64,000 nucleotides of DNA from Macrotis lagotis (lineage: Eukaryota > Chordata > Mammalia > Peramelemorphia > Peramelidae): contig NC_133666.1 of the NCBI RefSeq assembly GCF_037893015.1, positions 658,453,848 to 658,517,847 on the forward strand, given 5' to 3'. Position numbers and translations under genes: made by a program. The notes beneath the pieces are model-generated. The model made no database searches, was not told where the DNA came from, and was given only the letters and a program-made list of their open reading frames with translations. Shown here piece after piece: positions 44,490-54,300 of the stretch. Each line of letters starts with the position of its first letter. Position 1 is the stretch's first letter.

Positions 44490-44765
44490 ATTTGCAGTCA
44501 GAAAACTTGAAATCAAGATGAGTCGATGCATTTGATACGAGCTCAGTTGTCTCTTTATTTGATTTTTGTTTGCTTAGTCATTGACATTGCTCTCCTTGTT
44601 CTCCTTCAGTCCACTTCAGTCCATACAGGCCATCTCAGTTGTCTCTGGATTGCTTATATTCACATTTCTTAGAGCACAATGATGTTCCCTTATGCATATA
44701 TGCTACAGTTAATTCATTGGTGATTTAAGGGTTGCTTACCCAAGCACATGAAGACTTTGCCTGGC
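44490..44765. other. Unclassified DNA
   Basis: Nothing recognised. It may belong to the 5' part of the composite SINE that follows. Confidence 0.3.
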
Positions 44766-44799
44766 CTAATGGACAGATGAGAACTATTTTTTCCAACAG

Positions 44800-45265
44800 A
44801 CATGAAGGCAGTGAAGCAAGCTGAAGCCCTTAGAGCTTGGTTAGATATTGAAAATGCGAAGGTTATCCATTGCAACCCAGGATATCACCAGTTGTCTTGA
44901 GTTTTGTTTTGCCACTGAACTTCGAAGACTCTGGAGGAAGATGAGACAACTTTGTGCAACTGTGTCTTATTTCATTTATTTATTTATTTATTCATTCATT
45001 CATTCATTTATTGCAAGGCAATGGGGTTAAGTGACTTGCCCAATGTCACACAGCTAGGTAATTATTAAGTATCTTGAGGCCAGATTTGAACTCAAGTACT
45101 CCTGACTCCAGGGCCAGTGCTCTATCCACTGTGCCACCTAGATACCCCTAACTCTGCCTTACTTCAATCCAATTCATGAATAAGTCAAGACATGGGTGAT
45201 GACCCATGAGGTCATTGGTACTCTTAGAAAACAAAGAATGTTCAACAACAGTAACAGTCTATACA
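44800..45265 (+). mobile_element. Composite marsupial SINE interrupted by a younger SINE
   Basis: Left arm: AAGGTTATCCATTGCAACCCAGGATATCACCAGTTGTCTTGAGTTTTG, GACTCTGGAGGAAGATGAG. Right arm resumes after 45152: AACTCTGCCTTACTTCAATCCAATTCATGAATAAGTCAAGACATGG and CATTGGTACTCTTAGAAAAC. Confidence 0.7.
44981..45150 (-). mobile_element. Short marsupial SINE nested in the composite SINE
   Basis: (TTTA/TTCA)n tail at about 44975-45010, then TTGCAAGGCAATGGGGTTAAGTGACTTGCC to GCCACCTAGATACCCC. Flanks AACTGTGTCTTATTTCA and AACTCTGCCTTACTTCA form a diverged target-site duplication. Confidence 0.9.
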
Positions 45266-45630
45266 ATCAATAGATGCCCTTGGATTCCAATTCCCTGCTA
45301 CCATGTTAGGTACAGCTAGGAACATTTAGATATACATGGAAACTTTCTTTTTACCACTGACTTTCTTAAGATAAATGCCCAACACTGAAACCCCATCAAT
45401 TTCCAGAAGATGGGACTGTGAGATGGAACAAACTCCTCCTTCAATCAGTAAGCATTTTTCCCCCCAATCTTGTATCTCTCCTCAATTTTCCACTCTTAGA
45501 TGGCTCAGTTTAATTTAATTCTTTCAGATGTCACTGATGGTAGCTCAGCCATTGCATCTGCCCTGTTCATTCAGGACCCTTGAATTCAGGTGAACCAAAT
45601 TCATTAAGGGCAGCCAGGATGGAAGCAAGG
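45266..45630. other. Non-coding, no feature seen
   Basis: No exon or repeat confidently assigned. Confidence 0.45.
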
Positions 45631-45631
45631 T

Positions 45632-45760
45632 TAAGTGCTGCTCTGTGTGATGCAAGAGTCTCAGTCCTGTCTGACTCCAAGTGACCCCAAGTGGTATTTT
45701 CTTGGCAGAGATATTGGAGTGGTTTGCCATTGCTTTCTTTTATCTCTTGACTTATCTTGG
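45632..45760 (-). mobile_element. CORE-type SINE fragment
   Basis: GTCTCAGTCCTGTCTGACTCCAAGTGACCCCAAGTGGTATTTTCTTGGCAGAGATATTGGAGTGGTTTGCC, then breaks off. Confidence 0.8.
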
Positions 45761-45984
45761 GGATCAATTCTCATTAAACCATTTGTGTTTTGTCACTTCC
45801 AATTGAGTTATTCTCCCTTACAGGGAAAACAGAAACAAAATAATTCGTGAGTCCATTCAATCTCAACAAAAAGCCTTTTCCTTCCTTCATCTTCTTTCTT
45901 CTCCTAATATAACTTTACAAAATCCTTTTATTGTCTTTAGCTTTTCCCTCCAGCTCATTCTGAATTTTATTATTCCTGACACTA

Positions 45985-46085
45985 TTTTTATAAGAGTATG
46001 CCATGACAAAATGAAATGACAAAATACTCCAGAATCTCTGGAAGAAAGAATGGGTCATGAAGAGTTGGACACAACTGACCCTCCT
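45985..46085 (+). mobile_element. CORE-type SINE 3' fragment
   Basis: ATGACAAAATACTCCAGAATCTCTGG and GGGTCATGAAGAGTTGGACACAACTGA. Confidence 0.7.
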
Positions 46086-46099
46086 GAATAACATTTGAC

Positions 46100-47150
46100 C
46101 TTGTTTCCATCTTCTCTATAATTTTTATTTTTATTAAAAAATTATTCATGTATTTTTAAAATTTAAAAACACTGTTTCCTCCCCCTTGTCTCTCTCAAAC
46201 CTGTTGAGAAATAATACATTATGAAAACATTTTCAAATTAGTCATGTTGCAACAAAAAGCAAGAAAAAATAAAATGGAAAAAATTGTTTCAATCTGCACC
46301 CAGACTATCAGTTTTTTTCAGGGTGGTTAGCGTTTTTCAGCATAAGTCTTTGTTATTTTTTGGATCATTGTTTTGATCAGAATAATTAAGTCATTCACAG
46401 TTGATTATCATTATAACATTGTTGTTACTATTTACAGTTCTTAGTTCTTTTCATTTCATTTTGCATCAATTTATATAGGTCTTGCCATGTTCTTCTGACT
46501 CCTTATCATTTCTTATAGCACAATACTATGCCATTACTATCATATGCTACAAATTGTTCAGCCATTCCCCAATTGATGGGCATTCACTCAATTTCCAATT
46601 CTTTGCCACCACAAAAAGAACTGCTATATTTTTGTGTCTTTAGATCATATCTAACCAAGCTCTAAGGGCTTCCATTTTCTTTGATCTCTTTGGGATATAG
46701 ACCTAACAATGGTATTGATGGTTTAAAGCGTATGCATAGTTTTATAGCCCTCTGGGCATGGTTCCAGATTGTTCTCAATTTTCCTTTCTCTAATCAATAG
46801 ACTTAGAACATTTTTTCATATGACTATACATAGCTTTGATTTATTCTTCTGAAAATATCCTGATCATATCCTTTGATCATTTATCAATTGAGGAATGGCT
46901 TTTATTTTTATAAATTTTATTCAGTTCCCTATATATCTGAAAAATGAGAACTTTGTCCAAGAAACTTGCTGTAAAATTTTTTGATGTTACTTTATTATCC
47001 ATGGTACCTTTTAGCAAAAGTAGTTTTCCTGATTATCTTTTTCAGTTAGGTCTATTTTTGCTTTGTACATTCATTCATATAACTGCTCGCACTCCTGTCT
47101 ACTTCACTTCAGCTGAAACAATAAATTTGGTTCCAGCCCTTCATTTCACC
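46100..47150 (-). mobile_element. Older L1 3' end
   Basis: Reverse complement shows the same landmarks as the 40.7-kb L1 (CCATTCCCCAATTGATGGGCATTCACTCAATTTCC, ACAATGGTATTGATGG, GGGCATGGTTCCAGATTG) with much more divergence. Confidence 0.8.
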
Positions 47151-47221
47151 TTTGAGTAGTATACTTCTTTTTAAAATCTAAGTTGGTGGATGAGTTTCCT
47201 GTGCATCATTATACAATTCTC

Positions 47222-47358
47222 TCTTCTTAAGAAGTAAATGGAGTTAAGTGACTTGCCCAGAGTCACACAGCTATTAAGTGGCTGAGGCTAGATTTCAACT
47301 CAGGTGCTCCTGACTGCAGGGCTGCTGCTCTATCCAGGGCATCACCTGCCTGCCCCTA
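47222..47358 (-). mobile_element. Short marsupial SINE, diverged
   Basis: GGAGTTAAGTGACTTGCCCAGAGTCACACAGCTATTAAG to CATCACCTGCCTGCCCC. Confidence 0.85.
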
Positions 47359-47359
47359 G

Positions 47360-47750
47360 ACAATTCTCATTTCTGCTCCTCTTATTGGAATTGTTTCCCT
47401 TTGAGTCTTTAGAATTTCATTCTTGAGAATCTCTCATGTCTAAGGGATATCCAGTTCAGGATGATCAAAAGACAGTTTGGTGATGGAGACCTAGACATCA
47501 GGAGAGACCCTAGGGTTGGATATATTTGCATCTGGCCATCATCTGCATAGAGTTAATCACTATATTTATGGGAGATCGACCAAGTGAAGTAATAGAGTAT
47601 TGAGCTTTAGTGGACTCCCTTGATCAGTGGGTGTGATATCCAGCAAAGCCTTGGAAAGAGTGGTAAGAAAGGTAGCATTAGCAGGAAATGACATTGAATG
47701 ACATGAAAATTTGGAAAAGAGAGAGTTTGCAGGAGAAGGTGGGAGGAACA
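47360..47750. other. Non-coding, no feature assigned
   Basis: AGACAGTTTGGTGATGGAGACCTAGACATCAGGAGAG and following text look repeat-derived but unclassified. Confidence 0.4.
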
Positions 47751-47751
47751 C

Positions 47752-48275
47752 AGGTCTGACCGTATCATTCCCCTACTCAACAAAACCCAGTGACTTCCTA
47801 TTGCCTCCAGAATCCAATAAAAACCTTTTGGGTCAAAGCCCTTTATAGCCTTCTCCTTCTCCCTCACCTTACCACCCCCTTCTAGTCTTCTTATATCTTA
47901 CTCCGCAATGACCTCCTTGCTGTTCCACAAACAAGACACTCCTCTATGTGTTCAGGCATTTACTCTGGCCATCCTCTTCCTCCTCATTTCTGCCTCCTGG
48001 GTTTGTTGGATTCCTTCCAGTCCCAAATAAAATCCCTACTTCTGCTACAACCCAACCCCTCTTGATCCTAGTGCCTTATGGCAATTGTTTAGTTAATTAG
48101 TGTCTATTACTTCCTATTTAGCTTGCATACAGCTTTTCTGTACAATTTGCTTGTTGTCTCTAGCTTAGATTGTGAGATCCTTGTCTTTTGCCTCTTTTTA
48201 CATGCCCATTGCTTAGTGTAGCTCCTGATAATATAGGGATTTAATAAATGTTTACAGATTCACTGACTGATTAAA
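47752..48275 (+). mobile_element. L2/CR1-type LINE 3' end
   Basis: Well-ordered L2-type 3' region: TCTGACCGTATCATTCCCCTACTC, CAGTGACTTCCTATTGCCTCCAGAATCC, CAAAGCCCTTTATAGCC, TTCAGGCATTTACTCTGGCC, TTCCAGTCCCAAATAAAATCCC, TTAGATTGTGAGATCC and TTTAATAAATGTTTACAGATTCACTGACTGA. Confidence 0.8.
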
Positions 48276-48289
48276 AATATCAAATATTT

Positions 48290-48465
48290 GTAAGGCTGCA
48301 AAAGATTTAGAGATAATCTTATTTTACAGATTAATGAAACTGAGGCAGAGTGGTTGTGACTTGCCCAAAGGCACATAGTGAGTGTCTAAGGCAGAATCTG
48401 AACCCAGGTCTTTTTGACTCCCAAGTCTTGATCTCTATCTACTATTCCATGTTGCCTTGGATTGG
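48290..48465 (-). mobile_element. MIR SINE
   Basis: ATCTTATTTTACAGATTAATGAAACTGAGGCAGAG, GTGACTTGCCCAAAGGCACATAGTG and GAATCTGAACCCAGGTCTTTTTGACTCC. Confidence 0.85.
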
Positions 48466-48524
48466 ATTACAAACTTTTCTAAGTTGATCCCATCATTGCT
48501 GCCTGCCTATATTTATGTGTTATT

Positions 48525-48665
48525 GTCCTGAATAGAATGGAAGCTCTTGAAGGGTAGGGATTGTTTCATTAGAATATGGTAACCATTTTACCTTTGTCTT
48601 TCTCCAGTCTAGGAAGCACAGTTCCTAATAGAATGTTTTTTGATTGATTGGCTGTGGGGTGCTGA
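48525..48665 (+). mobile_element. L2 3'-end remnant
   Basis: AGAATGGAAGCTCTTGAAGGGTAGGGATTG and CTAATAGAATGTTTTTTGATTGATTGG. Confidence 0.6.
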
Positions 48666-48784
48666 GGACAGGGGTCTTCAGAGGGTGACTGCTCATCCCT
48701 AGGAAAGGTTGGGGCTTATAGAGGTACAGGAGGTATTGAAAGCAAATATGAACATTGGATTCCAGTTCCCTACCATTGTATTAA

Positions 48785-48900
48785 GAGGGCAGCTACATGA
48801 TGCAGAGGGTAGGGCACCAGCCATGGAGTCAGGGCACTTTCTGAGCAAGTTGCTTAGCCTCTGTCTGCCTTAATTTCTTCGAATGCTAAATGCATGCTTG
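48785..48900 (+). mobile_element. Short marsupial SINE, internally deleted
   Basis: GGGCAGCTACATGATGCAGAGGGTAGGGCACCAGCCATGGAGTCAGG, then directly GAGCAAGTTGCTTAGCC. Confidence 0.75.
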
Positions 48901-49039
48901 CCAAAAAGAAATGTGAGCTGTAATTTATTAAACTGATGTTTCATTCCAATTCATATGAGATATCAGAATTACGGTAATTTCTATGTATTTTAGAAAAAAA
49001 CCCTTATGATTAGGGCTATATGAATGCAACTGCAAAATG

Positions 49040-49360
49040 TTCTTCACAGGGAAAAAAAAAGATGAACCTAAATAAATGAAGAAATACTAATTTGTGCAAA
49101 GGTAAAGCCAATATAATAAAAAAAAGACAGCATTTCCAAAATTAATTTCTCATTGCCATACTTCCAAAGTATCAAACTCCCAAAAGGCTACTTTTAGAGT
49201 TAGAAAAAATAATATTTACCTAGGAAAACAATAGGCCAAGAATCTAAAGGGAAAAAATAAAAAAAATGTTAAGAAAGGAGGCCTATCTTACACTACCCTA
49301 ACAAAGTGAAATAACTGAAATCAGTATTGGTTAAAAACAATAAGGTAGCAGAGCAATTAT
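49040..49360 (+). mobile_element. L1 ORF2 post-RT fragment
   Basis: Broken frames read GKANIIK, AILPKYQTPKRLLLELEKII, ENNRPRI and a VWYWLKN-like stretch in the order of the post-RT part of L1 ORF2. Confidence 0.75.
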
Positions 49361-49364
49361 TAGG

Positions 49365-52140
49365 AGTTACTTTCCAAAAATACAATATAAATGAAATGAA
49401 AGAAAACCTACAAAACTATAAACTTCCTAGATAACAGAGAGGGAAATAAAATATCTAAGTAAATCTATTTTAGAAAAAAAGGAAAAAAATCATTAGGATC
49501 TGATGGATTTAAAAGCAAATTCTACCAAACATTTAATGATTAATTGCAATATTAAGTAAATTATTTGGAATAATAGGCAAAGAAAGAGTCCTACCAAACT
49601 CCTTTTATGAAACAAAAATGGTGCTGATACCTAAGTGAACAAGAGCAAAAACAGAAAAAAAATTATACACCAGTTTAACTAATGAAGATAGATAAAAAAA
49701 ATTCTACATAAAATGCTAGCTAGGAGAATACAACAATATATCATAAAGATTATACATTGTGACCAAGTGGAATATATGCTAAGAATGCAGGGATGACTTA
49801 ATATGGTTTTTAACAAGAATATTATTAACAAAATTAATGATATCAATAGCAAAAGAAATAAAAATCATGATTATAACAACAGACTTACAAAATACAATAT
49901 TTATTCCTATTAAAACTTTTGAAAACATAGGTATAAATGAATTTTTCTTAAAAGCATCTACACAAAACCAAAAGCAAGTATTATTTGTACTGGGATAAGC
50001 TAAAGGTCTTCCCAATAAGGGAAGGAGCCCATTATCGCCAATGTTATTCAGTATTAAAGATGCTAGCAATAGCAATAATATAAGAAAAGGAAATGGAAAA
50101 AATCCAAATGGGCAATGAAGTAAAAATATCATTTCTTTTTGCAGAAAATAAGATGATATACTTGGAAAATCTTATACTTTTAACTAAAAAGCTGATTGAA
50201 ACAGTTAAAAACTTAGCAAAATAGAAGATACGAAATAAACCCACATAAATCATTAGCATTTCAAAACAGCACCAACAAAACCCTATCAGAAAAGATGGTA
50301 AGAAACACTCTATTTAAAATAACTGTAGACAGCATACCTAGGTGTACACCTGTTAAGACAAACCCAGGAACTATTTGAACATAATTATAAAACTTTTTAT
50401 TCAAATAAAAGTCAGATTTAAGTAATTGTAGAAATATTAATTGTGCATGGATGAACAGTCAATATAATAAAAATGAAAACTCAAGATAGTCTACTTATTC
50501 AATGTCATTGCAACTAAATTACCAAAAAATTATTTTATTGAGCTAGAAAAAAATAATAACAAAATTCATTTGGAAGGACTAACGGTCAAGAATATAAAAA
50601 GAATTAATAAAAAAATGTCAAGGTTTAGCAGTACCAGGTCTTAAACCTGGTATAATAAAATAGTGATTATCAAAACTAACTTAGGTACTGGCTAAGAAAC
50701 AGAAAGGTGGATCAGTGGAACAGAGTAGACATACAATACATAGTAGCAAAGCACAATAACTTTGTGTTTCACAAATGTTAAGATTTAAGATTTTGGGATA
50801 CGAATTCACTATTTGGTAAATTTATTGGAAAAACAGGAAATCAATCTAGTAGAAATTGGGTTTAGATCAATTTCTTACAGCAATTTACCAAATCATATTT
50901 ATATGACTTAGATATAAAGGAAGATAAAAGTAAATTAGAAGAACACAGGATATAATAGCTCAGACTTATGCATAGGAGAATTTATAAATTAAAGAGGAGA
51001 TAGAGAACACTGTGTAATTAAAGTGGATAATTTTAATTACATCAAATTAAAAAACTTTTGTATAAATAAAACCAATGTTGCCAAGATTAGTAGAAAACAG
51101 AAAATTAGGAAAAATTTTCATAGGTTTCAAAGGTTTCATATTTCAAATATATGACTTTGCCAAATTTATAAGAATATGAGTTATTGTCCAAATGGGAAAT
51201 GGTCAAAGAATACAAAAAGGCAGTTTTTGGATGAAGAAATGAAAGCTATCTATAATCATATGAAAAATGCTCTAAATCATTATTGATAAATGAAAATCAA
51301 AATGATTATGAGATATTATCTCATACCTATCAGATTAGCTTTACATGATAGAAGGGAAAAATGAAAATGTTGGAGGGGATGTGATGTGGAAAAACTGGTT
51401 ACACTGCTGGTGGAACTGTGAATTGATCCAATCATTTCAGAGATAGGAATTTGAGATTTTTATTGCAGACTGTGGAAAGATTTTGTACAGTATTGGAAAT
51501 TTTTTTGCACAAACAAGATCAAATGTGTTAAAATCAGAATGGAGAGTCAGTGGGGGGTAATTTTGATAATGAAATGAATCCACATAAATCCAATAGATAA
51601 TAAATAACTGATCCAAATGCATAAATCCAACTGGCTATTATTCAATAGTCAAGAGATTTTAACAGGAAATTCACAAAGGAAATTCAATCTATTCTAATCA
51701 ATTTGGAGAGCAAATTGGAATTACGGTCAAATGTTAAAGAACTGGTAATTGAGGGGATGGATGCCCATCAATTGGGGAATGGCTAAATAAGTTTGAAATA
51801 TGATTGTGATTGAATACTAATGTGCAGTAAGAAATGATGAACAGGTTGATTTTAGAAAATCATGGGAAGACTTGCATGAAATAATGAAGAGTGAAATGAA
51901 CAGAACCAAAAGAATTTTGGATATAGAAACAGCAATATTGTTTGAAGAACAACTGTGAATGATTAAGCTATTCTGAGTATTATAAATATTCAAATCAACT
52001 AAAGGACCTATGAAGGAAGATGCTATCTCCAGAAAAAAACTGATAAATACAAGTATGCACAATATTTTACATATTTCTGTGTCAAATGATGGACCTCTTG
52101 TGGGGAGATGGGAAGAGGGAATGAGATAGAATGAGTAAAA
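49365..52140 (+). mobile_element. Old L1, ORF2 RT domain to 3' end
   Basis: Starts at a KKSLGSDGFKSKFYQTF-like segment (about 49490). It continues through QQYIIKIIHCDQVEYMLRMQG (about 49735), GLPNKGRSPLSPMLFS (about 50010) and ALKINENQNDYEILSHTYQISFT-like text (about 51300) to the 3' GATGGACCTCTTGTGGGGAGATGGG end. Stops and frameshifts are numerous. Confidence 0.85.
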
Positions 52141-52164
52141 TTAAATTTATTTGTTAGAATTTCA

Positions 52165-52272
52165 TTTATTTAAGGCAATGGGGTCAAGTGACTTGCCCAA
52201 GGTCACATAGTCAATTATTAAGTGTCTGAGGTCACATTTGAACTCAGGTCCTCCTGACTCCAGGACCAGTAA
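52165..52272 (-). mobile_element. Short marsupial SINE, 5' region lost
   Basis: AAGGCAATGGGGTCAAGTGACTTGCCCAAGGTCACATAG to CTCCTGACTCCAGGACCAGT. Flanked by TAAATT on both sides. Confidence 0.85.
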
Positions 52273-52279
52273 ATTAAAT

Positions 52280-53245
52280 TTAAAAAATAGGTTGATTTAA
52301 GTAGAATAGATTTAGGAGGAGTCAAACATAGCACAATGTCCAATATAAGACCCCAATTACGGATTCCCTATTTTACTAAAACTTCTAGGAAAACTGGAAA
52401 ACGATTTGTTAGAAACTATATTTAGATCAACATGTTGCACCATATATCAAGAGAAGGTCCAAAAAAGATACATGACAAGCACAAAAGGTCATATCATAAA
52501 CAAGTTTGAAGCCTGAGGAATGAAATAGTTTTCTCTACTATGACTGGGGAAAGATAAATGGGAGTTTTGTATACATAGAATTGGAAAGTTTTTTGGTACA
52601 AGAAAAACCAATCCAGTTAAAATCAGAATGGAGAATTTATAGCAACTCTATTTGTAGTGGCAAAGAATTAGAAATTGAGGGGATGCCCATCAAGTGAGGA
52701 ATGGCTGAACAAGTTATGGTATATGAATGGATGGCTCTATAAGAAACCACGAATTGTTAAGACACTAAAGAAGCATGGAAAGAATTACAGGAACTGATGC
52801 TGAGTGAAGGGAAGAGAACCAAGAGAACATTGTACACATTAACAACTACATTGTGAGCTGATCAGCTATCATAGATGCTACTCCTTTCAACAATTCAGAA
52901 CGCTGGGACAACTCTGGGAGACCAGTTATGGACAATGCTATCCACATTCAGAAGAAAACAATAAAAAACCCCAAGAAAGCCCCACAGAATCTGAATGGAT
53001 ACCATGTTCACTTAAAAAAAACCCCTTATGTTTTTCCTTCCTATCACATGGTTTTCTTTACTTTCCCTTAGGCCTAATTCCTCATAAACAAAATGACTAA
53101 TAGGTAAACATGTTAGACACAAATAGTTTACTAAACTGTTTACTGTTGAGGGGAGGGTGGTAGAAAAATGTGTAACTTCTAAATATGTAAGTGGATAAAT
53201 GTTGAAAAACTTTCATAATAGGTAATTAGAAAAATAAAGTAAAAA
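52280..53245 (+). mobile_element. L1 3' fragment
   Basis: ORF2 C-terminal text (GATGCCCATCAAGTGAGGAATGGCTGAACAAGTTATGG, GAACCAAGAGAACATTGTACACATTAACAAC), then a 3'UTR ending in an A-rich stretch at about 53225-53250. Confidence 0.85.
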
Positions 53246-53249
53246 AAAA

Positions 53250-54300
53250 TCAGAATGGAGAATTAATGGGGAGGGGGTATGGGGAGGAATCTTTGATAAG
53301 ATCTGATATCAAAGAGATATAAGTAACTTATTTCAAAAACCTAAAAACTATGACTATTCCTCAATAGTCAAAATATTTAAACAGAAAATTCTCCTTTTTC
53401 TTGGAACTTCTAAGTTATCTTGGACTGGGAAAATGTATCACTCAGTCTTTCTGTGGGTCCCTCTAAATTTTGGCTAGAGTCATCTTTTGTTTGTTTTTTT
53501 GGCATTTGGGGAGGAGTTCTTGGGAAATACTGCCTTCATGCTGCCATCTTGGCTCCACCCCCTCTAAATAGGAAATTCTTAAAGGAAATATAATCTATTC
53601 ATATCTAGCCTTATGAAAAAATGCTCTAAATCTCTAATAAGCAGAGAAATACAAATTAAAACAACTCAGATTATATTGGCAATGACAAAATGATAAAAAA
53701 TGTAAAATGACAACTATTAGAGGGAAGGTAAATGCACTGATGTATACTATTGTTGCTATAGATTGATCTAGTCATTTTGTAAAACAATCTGGAAATATAT
53801 CTCATAAAGTCTCTAAACAGTGCAGACCTTTATGGGACTACTAGTTCCATACTCCAAAGGATCCAAAGAAAGAGGAAAAGGACCCATATGTGTAAAAAAA
53901 ACATTTGAAGCTGATCTTTTCATTATAGCAAAGAACTGGCAACAAAGGAGAATGGCTATACAAATTATAGTATATAAATATATTATTAGATTGTGAGAAT
54001 GTAGAAGGGTACCTGTTTCAGAGAAATTTTGGAAGATTTATATGGACTGATGCAGAGTGAAGTGAGGAAAATCAGGAAAATATTTCCTAAGAACAATATC
54101 AAAAGTGACACCAATATTGTGAAGAAAAACATCTTTAAAAGACTTAAGAATGCTGATAAACCCCAATGATCAATCAGAACTCTAGAAAAATGAAGACATC
54201 TGTTACTAACATTTTCATTAAGGGATAGTAGACTCAAGGTGCTGAATGAGACATGCATTTTTGGATATGGCAAACATAGGGATTTTTGTTTGACTTAATG
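53250..54300 (+). mobile_element. Older L1 fragment split by an insertion
   Basis: Left arm 53250-53400 (AATCAGAATGGAGAATTAATGG, TATTCCTCAATAGTCAAAATATTTAAACAG) continues at 53572 (GGAAATTCTTAAAGGAAATATAATC, CTCTAAATCTCTAATAAGCAGAGAAATACAAATTAAAACAACTC) and runs through ORF2 C-terminal sequence to about 54300. Confidence 0.75.
53404..53571 (-). mobile_element. L1-5'UTR-like insert within an older L1
   Basis: In reverse complement it starts GGGGGTGGAGCCAAGATGGC, the characteristic 5' terminus of mammalian L1 (which contains a YY1-type CAAGATGGC site), followed by about 150 bp with an A/C-rich AAAAAAACAAACAAAAG. Flanks GAAAATTCT and GGAAATTCTT suggest a short target duplication. Confidence 0.5.
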
